Numbered from the stretch's first letter, positions 1 through 6,130 are shown. The stretch: 7,407 nt of DNA from Thermoflexales bacterium (GCA_017999195.1 JAGOBP010000197.1:1-7407), one strand, 5' to 3'. Translations and numbers: made by a program. The notes: generated by a model from the letters alone, not told the origin.

Positions 1-1091
1 GTTCTGACCCATTTAGCTTGGCCGGCCGCGCTGACAAATTGCAGTTCCAGATCGTAAGGTTCGCCAAACTCCACCGCGCGTTGAAAGGCCCGAGTGATCA
101 ACGCCTGGTCGGACGGCGCGTAAAAACTGATCGACCGGTTGATGTCACTGGGATTGTAGTCGGTGTCGACGTCATGGATCCGATAGACTTCATCGGTCCA
201 CAGGATGCGCCGGGTGGCCACATCGTATTCCCAGCCGCCCACCTGCGTAATCTGCTGGGTCTGCTTCAAAAAAGCGGCGCTCTGCCGCAACGCCTGGGCG
301 GTCTGTTGGTGTTGGCCGACCTCGCGATGCAGATGGTCGATCACTTCTTCCAGATCACGCGTGCGGTTGATGACGTCCTGTTTCAATTGGGCGCGTTGTT
401 GCCACAACTCGGCCTCCAGCCGGCGGCGCTCGGTCAGCGTGTCCAGCTGGCGCTGTAACTGCCGCTGGGCGCGATCGGGCCGGGCTAAATCTTCGGACGG
501 CACAAAATAGAAGTTGTCGCAGACTTCGGTGCCGACGATGACGGCGGGATGAACCTCGATCACGCGCAACAACAGTTCCGGGCTGAACCGGCGGCGATCA
601 TACTGGCACAGGGCCAGCGCCGCGTGGGTCTCAAAAAACCGATCGAGAGCAATCTCGTACTCGATCAGCCGCTCGGAGCCTGGCAGGCCGCGCAGCGCCC
701 ACGTCATCTCGCCCGTCACGCGCAGCGCCGTAAAGCCGTCCCGCAAGGCCAGATCAGTCTCGTGTTCCAGCAAAGCGATCATGCGCAGCGGGTCAAAGGC
801 CCCGTCACGCACATAGGCCTCAGCCGGAGACAGCAGCCGCAGTTGATCGCGCGCCAGATACGCGTCCACATCCAGCCCGGCGTCGCGCAGGTACTTCAGA
901 ATTTCAGTCGGCGTATGAAAATCGGCTACATATAAAACCCGCTCATTGCGCTCCAGGCCGTGCTGCAAAAACGGCGTCAACACCGTGCGGTGTTCGTCCT
1001 CGGAGGCATGCAAGTGACATAGATGATCGCCCGGGCGCAACTGCTCAAGCGCACTGACGGCGGTGTGAGATACTGCGGATACGGTTGTCAT
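1..1091 (-). CDS. MEDS-PAS sensor protein, probably a sensor histidine kinase (partial, C-terminus off left edge)
   Basis: The frame is open from an ATG at 1091 to the window edge and gives 363 residues without a stop. Residues about 18-178 match the MEDS domain: GDHLCHLHASEDEH near the start, then GLERNERVLYVAD, GEMTWALRGLPGSE and a closing YEIALDRFF...LCQYDRRRF. MEDS is a RecA/KaiC-like sensory domain of bacterial and archaeal signalling proteins, proposed in the literature to sense simple hydrocarbon derivatives. Residues about 204-270 are rich in Q, R, E and L and look like a coiled coil. From about 282 a PAS_3-type domain starts (GGWEYDVATRRILWTDEVYRIHDV) and is cut by the edge. No membrane segment is seen, so a cytoplasmic sensor is expected. 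MEDS-PAS proteins usually end in further PAS domains and a histidine kinase; that output part is not visible, so 'kinase' is inference. It is divergent from the SRPBCC gene. Confidence 0.9.
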   Translation of the reverse strand, partial: MTTVSAVSHTAVSALEQLRPGDHLCHLHASEDEHRTVLTPFLQHGLERNERVLYVADFHTPTEILKYLRDAGLDVDAYLARDQLRLLSPAEAYVRDGAFDPLRMIALLEHETDLALRDGFTALRVTGEMTWALRGLPGSERLIEYEIALDRFFETHAALALCQYDRRRFSPELLLRVIEVHPAVIVGTEVCDNFYFVPSEDLARPDRAQRQLQRQLDTLTERRRLEAELWQQRAQLKQDVINRTRDLEEVIDHLHREVGQHQQTAQALRQSAAFLKQTQQITQVGGWEYDVATRRILWTDEVYRIHDVDTDYNPSDINRSISFYAPSDQALITRAFQRAVEFGEPYDLELQFVSAAGQAKWVR

Positions 1092-1341
1092 GATCAGACT
1101 CCTGACCACCCAGATCAACCCCGACAAGGTCTAAAACTAGTGTACGGCTTGTTTCACAAAAAAGATATAGTCCTTTTGGCGCTTAGATTGATCTTACAAC
1201 AGCCCCCAATAGACGCCAAACTCATGCAAACGGCAAAAATCAGCAGAATCAAATCCGCCTTTCGACGGACGAGGAATGGGCACGGTCGTGCTATGATAAC
1301 GGAGTTCGTTTCGCTCAAAATCTTCTTCAGGACTCAACCAC
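1092..1341. other. Divergent intergenic region, expected to hold both promoters
   Basis: This 250-bp gap between head-to-head genes holds no credible gene. It is locally AT-richer (about 1140-1260). Toward the plus gene, TATGAT at 1292-1297 is a fair -10 box, but no good -35 stands 16-18 bp upstream. An AGGA at 1329-1332 lies 9 nt before the ATG at 1342 and is a weak ribosome site. Toward the minus gene, TATATC around 1165-1170 is a possible -10, also without a clear -35. No strong operator-like inverted repeat was seen. Confidence 0.5.
1099..1103 (-). promoter_or_regulatory. Ribosome binding site of the MEDS-PAS gene
   Basis: AGGAG on the minus strand, 7 nt before the ATG at 1091. It supports this start, and with it the full MEDS N-terminus. 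Confidence 0.75.
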
Positions 1342-2019
1342 ATGACCACTCTCACCAAAGTGCTTGATAATGCGGGCGGCGCGCTGCTCATCCTAGGCAC
1401 GATTGTCCTGCGCCCGATCGTGCGCCGCCACTACAGCCGCTGGGGGGCGACCGACGCCGAAGTGAACCGCGCCCTGCCCGGCGACGAGCGGGTACGCTCA
1501 CTCGTCACGACCAATGCCGCGATCACGATCAAGGCCAAAGCCGCCGATGTCTGGCCGTGGATTGCGCAGTTTGGGCAGGAGCGCGGCGGCATGTATAGCT
1601 ATGAACTGCTGGAAAATCTCATCGGCTGCAAGATGCGCAACGCCGACTACCTCAACCCGGCGTGGGAGATGAATGTGGGCGACCTGATGCGCATGGGGCC
1701 GCCCGGTTATCCGGTCGATCAAGTCATCGCCCTGGAGCGCGGCCGCTGGTTGTTGATGGCCGGGGCCGATCCCAAAACGGGTCAGGTTCCGCCGCTGCCG
1801 CAGCCGGGCCAGGGCAGCTACGTCAACGCCACCTGGCTGTTGTATCTGGACGAACAACCCGACGGCACGACACGCCTGATCTCGCGCAACCGGCTGGACT
1901 ATGCGCCGCAGACTTTTGGCCTGAAGTTGGTCTGGGAAGTGTTCACCGATCCAATCGGGTGTGTGATGTCCCGCAAGATGTTGTTGACGATCAAGCGCCT
2001 GGTGGAGAAGAAAGCATGA
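1342..2019 (+). CDS. SRPBCC-fold (START/Bet v1-like) protein with N-terminal hydrophobic segment
   Basis: The product is 225 aa. Residues 11-27 are hydrophobic (GGALLILGTIVLRPIV) and may anchor the protein. From about 30 it follows the pattern of a common SRPBCC-family group: RWGATDAEVNRALPGDE at 33-49, a strand AAITIKAKAADVWPWIAQFG at 59-78, then RGGMYSYELLENLIGC at 81-96 and a VGDLMRMGP turn at 112-120. The last 60 residues carry a beta strand with TTRLISRNRLDY and a C-terminal helix, as expected for this helix-grip fold. The fold makes a deep pocket for a hydrophobic ligand; the ligand here is unknown. The stop overlaps the next gene's start by 4 bp (ATGA), so the two are co-translated. 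That pairing suggests a lipid- or isoprenoid-related role, which is inference. The family call is firm, the function is not. Confidence 0.87.
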   Translation: MTTLTKVLDNAGGALLILGTIVLRPIVRRHYSRWGATDAEVNRALPGDERVRSLVTTNAAITIKAKAADVWPWIAQFGQERGGMYSYELLENLIGCKMRNADYLNPAWEMNVGDLMRMGPPGYPVDQVIALERGRWLLMAGADPKTGQVPPLPQPGQGSYVNATWLLYLDEQPDGTTRLISRNRLDYAPQTFGLKLVWEVFTDPIGCVMSRKMLLTIKRLVEKKA

Positions 2020-2609
2020 GCGGCAGCGACCTGTTTAAGTTGATCTTCTTGATTGGACTGATCGCGGCGGAGGTGATTCGTTTTCCGCATCGCATGCGCA
2101 ACAAGCAGGAACGCCGCACCAAGCAATCGGCCGATCGCACCCGCCCGATCGATCTGGTGCTCGATCTGGGCGCGTTTGCGGGCATGGAAATTCTCCCATT
2201 GATTTACGTCTTCAGCGGCTGGCCGCAGTTTGCCGACTACGCTCGGCCGGAAGTGCTGGGCTGGTTGGGGGCGGTGGTCTTTGCGGGCTGTTTGTATCTG
2301 CTGTATCGCGCGCACGTTGATCTGGGCCGCAACTGGTCGCCCACCGTCGAGGTGACGCCCACGCAAGCGCTGGTAACGTCGGGCATCTATGGTGTCATTC
2401 GCCATCCCATCTACGCGGCGATGTGGCTGTGGGGCGCGGCGCAGGCGCTGCTGCTGAACAACTGGGTCGCGGGCCTGGCGACGTTGATCTTGTTTGGCCT
2501 GGTGTATTTTGTGCGCGTGCCGCGTGAAGAGCAGATGATGCTGGAGCACTTCGGCGAAGAGTATCGCGCGTATCTGAAGCGCACGGGGCGCGTGATTCCG
2601 AAGTTCTAA
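2016..2609 (+). CDS. Isoprenylcysteine carboxyl methyltransferase (ICMT)-family membrane protein
   Basis: The product is 197 aa, starting at the ATG that overlaps the previous stop. The frame is open further upstream, but that part lies inside the SRPBCC gene and is not family-like. Hydrophobic segments lie at about 6-23, 46-66, 80-98 and 131-166. The family signature is clear: GIYGVIRHPIYAAMWLWG at 123-140 with the conserved RHP (129-131), then REEQMMLEHFGEEYRAYLKRTGR at 170-192, where the E-E pair, the Y and the R are typical cofactor and active-site positions. ICMT/phospholipid-methyltransferase-like enzymes transfer a methyl group from S-adenosylmethionine to a lipid-linked or membrane substrate. 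Bacteria lack classical prenylated CaaX proteins, so the substrate is unknown. Length fits the bacterial members. It is translationally coupled to the SRPBCC protein, which could bind or deliver the substrate (inference). Confidence 0.9.
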   Translation: MSGSDLFKLIFLIGLIAAEVIRFPHRMRNKQERRTKQSADRTRPIDLVLDLGAFAGMEILPLIYVFSGWPQFADYARPEVLGWLGAVVFAGCLYLLYRAHVDLGRNWSPTVEVTPTQALVTSGIYGVIRHPIYAAMWLWGAAQALLLNNWVAGLATLILFGLVYFVRVPREEQMMLEHFGEEYRAYLKRTGRVIPKF

Positions 2610-2808
2610 GCGCCGTTTACAACCTGACGCGCCTGTTGATGATCACCGTCGACGGGCGCGTGTCGTTTGACCCACGCGTTTATTCTCGCGATACTAGCCG
2701 GCGCGTTTGCCTGGCAACCGCATTTGACGCTGATCTAACGCTATGCCGTGTAACCTGAATTGGTTTATAAGTTCGCTCTCAGCGGCTTGCCACGCTTCGC
2801 GCGCTGAA
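2610..2808. other. Intergenic stretch without a recognised gene
   Basis: No convincing gene. ACGCGCC (2627-2633) pairs with GGCGCGT (2655-2661) across a 21-nt loop, and CCGTCGACGG (2646-2655) is a perfect palindrome. Either could help end the upstream operon, but neither has a T-run. A 39-codon open frame (2639-2758) exists without a ribosome site. TCAGCG (2779-2784) can pair with CGCTGA (2802-2807), and its CAGCGG overlap can instead pair with the next hairpin's left arm. Confidence 0.5.
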
Positions 2809-2809
2809 T

Positions 2810-2837
2810 TTCCGCTGGATTTGGCAATCCAGCGGGA
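2810..2837. repeat. Perfect inverted repeat (10-bp stem, 4-nt loop) upstream of the DUF3800 gene
   Basis: CCGCTGGATT (2812-2821), loop TGGC, then AATCCAGCGG (2826-2835), a perfect 10-bp stem extendable by a T-G wobble and one T-A pair. No T-run follows on the plus strand, so it is not a standard intrinsic terminator in that direction. It could be a factor-dependent terminator, a leader hairpin of the next gene or a dispersed repeat. The start of the DUF3800 gene is 57 nt downstream. Confidence 0.7.
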
Positions 2838-2842
2838 GCACC

Positions 2843-2876
2843 TTGATCAATTGAATTCGGTTAACCTAAATAATAT
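2843..2876 (+). promoter_or_regulatory. AT-rich palindromic cluster and putative promoter of the DUF3800 gene
   Basis: Four palindromes follow each other: TTGATCAA (2843-2850), CAATTG (2848-2853), GAATTC (2853-2858) and GGTTAACC (2859-2866). TTGATC (2843-2848) and CTAAAT (2866-2871) are spaced 17 bp and could act as weak -35 and -10 boxes; TAATAT at 2871-2876 is a better -10 but is spaced badly. The arrangement suggests a promoter with an operator. Matches to consensus are modest. Confidence 0.35.
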
Positions 2877-2882
2877 CCACGC

Positions 2883-2886
2883 GGAG
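2883..2886 (+). promoter_or_regulatory. Ribosome binding site of the DUF3800 gene
   Basis: GGAG lies 8 nt before the ATG at 2895 and only 5 nt before an in-frame TTG at 2892. The spacing and codon favour ATG at 2895. Confidence 0.65.
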
Positions 2887-2894
2887 TTATCTTG

Positions 2895-3515
2895 ATGTTG
2901 ACCTTAACCTTCGCAGGTGATGAAGCCGGTGATGTAAGTTTCTCGTTTGACAAAGGCGCTTCACGGTATTTTGCCGTAGTGGCGATTGCGACCGACAAGC
3001 CAGATACTTTGCGTGAACGGTTGGCAGACTTGCGACAATCTTCCGGTTTGCCACATGAATATGAATTTAAGTTCAATCGGTTGTCGTCAGCCGCGTTGCG
3101 CCGGCGGGTGTTTGCGTCACTCGGCACAGCCGATTTCGAGGCCTGGGCGGTAATTGTCGACAAACCCGCCCTATCTGATCCGTTCAAAGTCATGCGGGGC
3201 ATGGATGTGTATGTGTATTTCTTAACCGAGTTGATTCAATTGATTCCAGCCGAAAAACGTGACGGTGCGACTTTGATTCTGGATGAATTTGGCTCAGCAA
3301 CGCAGCTCCGCTCGGAGTTGCGCCGCTTTATGCTGGCCCGGGGCATTCCGCGCCACTTCAAGCGCATACTCGCCAAGCGCTCGCGCAGCGAACCGCTCAT
3401 TCAGGTCGCCGATCTGATGGCTGGCGCAATTCTGCGGCGTGACGCAAGACGAGATGGCGAAGCTTATGAGTACGTGGAATCCAAGTTGAAGCGGGTGCTG
3501 GAGTTTCGGAGTTAG
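2895..3515 (+). CDS. DUF3800 domain protein (predicted RNase H-like fold)
   Basis: The product is 206 aa when started at the ATG at 2895. It fits the DUF3800 pattern over its whole length: an N-terminal strand with acidic motif FAGDEAGD (7-13, matching the usual DESGD), an HEYEFKF motif at 54-60 (the family's E-x-K/H position), a central strand ATLILDEFG (125-133), and a C-terminal VADLMAGAILRR (171-182), matching the usual ADxxAG. D9, E57, D130 and D173 could form the metal-binding acidic set of an RNase H-like nuclease, but activity is unproven for most members. The gene stands alone, flanked by inverted repeats on both sides and convergent with the TPR gene. Hand-counted GC over 2941-3120 is 94/180, lower than in the neighbouring operons, so horizontal acquisition is plausible. 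DUF3800 genes are often found near phage, restriction or other accessory genes; no such partner is visible here. Confidence 0.88.
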   Translation: MLTLTFAGDEAGDVSFSFDKGASRYFAVVAIATDKPDTLRERLADLRQSSGLPHEYEFKFNRLSSAALRRRVFASLGTADFEAWAVIVDKPALSDPFKVMRGMDVYVYFLTELIQLIPAEKRDGATLILDEFGSATQLRSELRRFMLARGIPRHFKRILAKRSRSEPLIQVADLMAGAILRRDARRDGEAYEYVESKLKRVLEFRS

Positions 3516-3518
3516 CAA

Positions 3519-3590
3519 CCCGCCTCGCTAGTCCGTGCCGGTAAAACCGGTGGACAGGCCGCCACAATCGGCGACTTTTTGCGAGGCGGG
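3519..3590. other. Branched inverted-repeat element directly after the DUF3800 gene
   Basis: CCCGCCTCGC (3519-3528) and GCGAGGCGGG (3581-3590) are perfect 10-bp complements 52 nt apart. Between them are two more hairpins. The first is GTCC/GGAC (3531-3534, 3552-3555) enclosing CCGGT-AAA-ACCGG (3538-3550). The second is CGCC/GGCG (3560-3563, 3570-3573). Together they would fold as a three-way junction. It starts 3 nt after the stop codon. No T-run follows the closing arm on either strand. It may be a structured 3' UTR, a small RNA, or the end of a mobile cassette. The pairing is seen; the role is unknown. Confidence 0.6.
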
Positions 3591-3698
3591 AAAACCCTGC
3601 GGCTTTTACACTTTGATCTTAACATCGTTTGAGGAGCTGTCAATAGGCGGCCAGAAAACCTCGGGCGCGGCACACGGTCGCACCGTGATCCAACATAA
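3591..3698. other. Intergenic stretch between structured elements
   Basis: No gene supported. A small hairpin CACGGT-CGC-ACCGTG lies at 3673-3687. The open frames that cross here on both strands run into the inverted repeats and show no family resemblance. Confidence 0.45.
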
Positions 3699-3747
3699 AG
3701 ACCTGACAGGTGTTCGCGGCGCAGCCGCGCCGACACCTGTCAGGTCT
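3699..3747 (-). terminator. Long hairpin, likely terminator of the channel/TPR operon and candidate dispersed palindrome
   Basis: Arms 3699-3713 (AGACCTGACAGGTGT) and 3733-3747 (ACACCTGTCAGGTCT) are perfect 15-bp complements. Inside, CGCGGC (3715-3720) pairs with GCCGCG (3724-3729) around GCA. It begins 19 nt after the stop codon of the minus-strand TPR gene and is followed on that strand by TTTATGTT, a weak U-tract, which suits an intrinsic terminator. On the plus strand no U-tract follows. Each arm is also a near-palindrome itself (CCTG-A-CAGG), so the element is nested, a property of repetitive extragenic palindromes. Confidence 0.65.
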
Positions 3748-3766
3748 AAGTTAGCCAGACAGCTGC

Positions 3767-5446
3767 TTACTCGGCCAGCACCGTAAACTTGCCGCGCTGC
3801 GCCAGTTGCCCATCCACGAACAGATCCACTTCGTATTCGCCGGACGACAACACAAACGTATCGCTGTATGACAGACTGAGCGGCTTCTGCGCCGTGCCGG
3901 ACGCGCCCAATTCCCACGGCGAGATGAGCCGCCACGATGGGTCTTCTTCGCCGTCGATGAAGACTTTGAAGATCACTTCCTGCCCGTCTTGCAGGCCTTC
4001 ATAATCAAACACCACCAGCACTTCCTTGGTGCCAAAGACAAATTCTTCCGCCGTCGTCACTTCATCGGTGGCATTGCCGTTGGCATCCAGCACGGCCTCG
4101 CCAAACTGGAAGGGCGAGATCGTCGCGGAGAGCGGTCGGGCGGACGGCTGGCCGTTGAATTCCAGCCCCACCGACAGGCTCTTCAACTGCGCGATCAATT
4201 CCTCGGCTGCGGTGCGGGCTTGATCGGTGTTGACCAGCTTATCGGGCGGCGGCGTGCCTTCTTTCAGATCGATCGTTTTGATCAGATCATCCAGATCGAG
4301 CGCGGCCATATCCAGCGACCACCACAGCACGTACGGCGGCTCTTGCTTGGCCGCTTTCGCGGCGGCCACTTGCTGCGCCGATTGATCCATGCCGCTCTTA
4401 TATTCCGCCCTGGCCGCATCGATCTGCCCCGCAGCCAGCAGCGTCACAGCCTGATTAAAGCGAATCCACAACTCGTCGGGCGACTTGGCTAACGTCTCGC
4501 GATTGAGTTTGATCGCATCGTCGAAGCGGCCCAGCACATAATACGTCCACCCCAGATTGCCCGCCGTCGAAGTGGACTCGTCGCCGTTGGCGCGCGCCTG
4601 TTCGTAATCGGCCGCGGCTTTGGCGTTGTCACCCAATGACGAATAGGCATCGGCGCGCTGCGCATAGGCGCTGGCGTAATCGGGCGAAGCACTTAACGCG
4701 CCGTTATAGGCGTCGATGGCCTGCTCGTAGCGCCCCTGATAAGCCAGCCCATAACCGCGCGCATAAGCATCGATGGCGCTGCCCTGCTCGCGTCGATCGG
4801 GCACGGGTTGCAGCGTAATCGATGTGGCCCACACCACAGCGACCAGCGTCGCCAGCGAACCCGCGCCCACAAACACAATGCGCGTGGCGGGGGTTGAAAT
4901 GGTGATGGCCAAACCAAACATGAACAAGGCCACCGCCAGCAACGTCAAATGCACGATGTAGGTATTGGCCTTGGCATCCCAGGCATCTTTCACACTGGAC
5001 GCGGCGACAAACTTCTCGGTCAGCGCCGTAATTTCGACCACATACGTATCGGCTTCGTAGCGCGCCACATCGATGGCGCCGGTCTCCGCATCAAAGTACG
5101 GCTGAGCCAGCAGCGGGCTGAGCGGCGGCATCAGATCGCGCACGGTGCGATAACGCTGCGCAGCGGCGGCTTCTTCGCGCACTTCCGCCGAGTTGCCCAG
5201 CAGGTCCAGTTCGTACCAGTTTTGATAGGCGGCGTTGTAGTCAAAGTTCACACGCGCCTGACCGCTGACCTTGCGGCCCAGCGCTTCGGTGGCGTAACGC
5301 TTGCTGTCGCGGTTAGCACGATCGTCGCGCGCGCCCGCATCGCTTTGCAGGAAGGCGATGACGGCCACCAACGCGGCCAGAACGGCCATGATGACGGCGA
5401 CCCGGTTCTTAAACACATCACTTGAATTATTCGTTGATTCGCTCAT
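3767..5446 (-). CDS. Membrane protein with three predicted TM segments, TPR repeats and C-terminal beta domain
   Basis: The product is 559 aa. TM segments are predicted at about 15-33, 164-184 and 190-211. Between the first and second lies a ~130-residue helical, charged segment. Residues about 225-356 hold roughly four TPR-like repeats (for example AYARGYGLAYQGRYEQAIDAY at 227-247 and AYAQRADAYSSLGDNAKAAADYEQA at 260-284). A linker follows, and from about 424 there is a beta-rich domain ending GEYEVDLFVDGQLAQRGKFTV (536-556), like an immunoglobulin-type or adhesin-like module. Few positive charges flank the short 184-190 loop; with an N-in start the TPR and beta parts would be outside the membrane. 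The first 211 residues mirror the architecture of the whole upstream 222-aa protein. AAGGAG stands 5 nt before the ATG. It is the last gene of the channel operon. No specific function is recognised; TPRs suggest protein binding. Confidence 0.85.
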   Translation of the reverse strand: MSESTNNSSDVFKNRVAVIMAVLAALVAVIAFLQSDAGARDDRANRDSKRYATEALGRKVSGQARVNFDYNAAYQNWYELDLLGNSAEVREEAAAAQRYRTVRDLMPPLSPLLAQPYFDAETGAIDVARYEADTYVVEITALTEKFVAASSVKDAWDAKANTYIVHLTLLAVALFMFGLAITISTPATRIVFVGAGSLATLVAVVWATSITLQPVPDRREQGSAIDAYARGYGLAYQGRYEQAIDAYNGALSASPDYASAYAQRADAYSSLGDNAKAAADYEQARANGDESTSTAGNLGWTYYVLGRFDDAIKLNRETLAKSPDELWIRFNQAVTLLAAGQIDAARAEYKSGMDQSAQQVAAAKAAKQEPPYVLWWSLDMAALDLDDLIKTIDLKEGTPPPDKLVNTDQARTAAEELIAQLKSLSVGLEFNGQPSARPLSATISPFQFGEAVLDANGNATDEVTTAEEFVFGTKEVLVVFDYEGLQDGQEVIFKVFIDGEEDPSWRLISPWELGASGTAQKPLSLSYSDTFVLSSGEYEVDLFVDGQLAQRGKFTVLAE

Positions 5447-5451
5447 GATGG

Positions 5452-5457
5452 CTCCTT
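5452..5457 (-). promoter_or_regulatory. Ribosome binding site overlapping the upstream stop codon
   Basis: AAGGAG lies 5 nt before the ATG at 5446 and overlaps the TAA stop of the upstream gene (5458-5456, reading TAAGGAG). This arrangement normally couples translation of the second protein to the first. Confidence 0.8.
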
Positions 5458-6124
5458 ACACCGCGGCTTCCAGCACGATCGCCGCGATCGTGCCACCGAT
5501 CGCCAGCAACGTGCCCAGCGCAAACAACACATAGCGCCCGCGGCCGTTGGCCGACTCGATGAGCGTGTAAAACACCAGCGCCAGCGCCAGCACACCAACG
5601 GCGGCCAACAGCGAATTCGATTTGGTGCGCAACCGATCGGCTTCGGCGAATTGCGGTTCGGGGTTCAGGTCGCGCTGCTTGGACGCATCGGCCCACATCT
5701 CGCCCAACTGCCGCTCCACGCTGTACGAGCCGTCGCGATTGAGAAAGCGCTGTTGAAACAGGCGCTCACTGGCCGTAGCCACATCGTGCGCGTCGGCGCG
5801 TTGGCTGTTCAGAATCAGCGCCTCGTCTTCGGTGGCGGCCTCATCCATGTCATCGACCAATAGATCACCGATCGCGCTGTTGCGCTGATAGGTCACATAC
5901 GCGCCGTACTGCGCATACGCCGTGGTGGCGTTGAGAGCGCGCGTCTCTTCCACATTGATGGCCGCGCGCAGACCGGCATAGTCCGCGTCGCCCGACGCAT
6001 CTTCGGCCACCGACGCGCGCCACGCCACTACCGCGCCGATCAGCGCCACCAGCGCGATCATGATGGCGACGACCGTGGTAAAGCGATCATTGCCGTCTGG
6101 TTGGGTTGTCTCTGCTTCGCTCAT
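5456..6124 (-). CDS. Uncharacterised membrane protein with three predicted TM segments
   Basis: The product is 222 aa. TM segments are predicted at about 15-35, 171-189 and 197-218, with a ~135-residue charged helical segment between the first two (Y49-T167). The loop SANGRGRY (191-198) is positive, which places it inside and the central segment outside. No enzyme motif is visible. It aligns in layout with residues 1-211 of the next protein: same start (MSE), same TM spacing, a Tyr/Ala-rich stretch (ALNATTAYAQYGAYVTY against ARVNFDYNAAYQNWYEL) and an acidic DGSYSVER/ETGAIDVAR turn before the second TM. The two are therefore probably paralogues, with the TPR part added in the second. An N-terminal TM plus helical segment plus two C-terminal TMs also resembles DUF4337, but I could not confirm that. 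GGAGG lies 6 nt before the ATG; 34 nt separate it from the channel gene. Confidence 0.82.
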   Translation of the reverse strand: MSEAETTQPDGNDRFTTVVAIMIALVALIGAVVAWRASVAEDASGDADYAGLRAAINVEETRALNATTAYAQYGAYVTYQRNSAIGDLLVDDMDEAATEDEALILNSQRADAHDVATASERLFQQRFLNRDGSYSVERQLGEMWADASKQRDLNPEPQFAEADRLRTKSNSLLAAVGVLALALVFYTLIESANGRGRYVLFALGTLLAIGGTIAAIVLEAAV

Positions 6125-6130
6125 GAATTG

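Noticed and set aside
18..935. Plus-strand open frames across the left end
   Set aside because: They are antisense to the MEDS-PAS gene, whose protein matches known domains along its whole length.
1662..2015. Upstream extension of the ICMT-like frame inside the SRPBCC gene
   Set aside because: The extension is low-complexity, Gly/Arg/Ala-rich and out of frame with a well-supported gene. The ATG at 2016 gives the family's usual length.
2639..2758. A 39-codon open frame in the gap after the ICMT-like gene, with the same frame open back to about 2612
   Set aside because: No ribosome site, no family resemblance and short enough to be chance. It could be a decayed gene remnant, but nothing supports that.
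2892..2894. TTG as the start codon of the DUF3800 gene
   Set aside because: ATG directly follows at 2895 with better spacing to the GGAG ribosome site.
3511..3600. Integron attC site after the DUF3800 gene
   Set aside because: The paired structure is suggestive, but the closing arm lacks GTTRRRY and there is no matching RYYYAAC. No integrase or second cassette is visible.
3535..3935. Open frames of 83 aa (plus) and 109 aa (minus) across the gap between the DUF3800 and TPR genes
   Set aside because: They read through the inverted repeats, show no domain, and overlap the end of the well-supported TPR gene.
3989..5425. Plus-strand open frames of 158-167 aa opposite the TPR gene
   Set aside because: They are Arg/His/Gln-rich antisense shadows caused by the codon bias of the real gene, without family resemblance.
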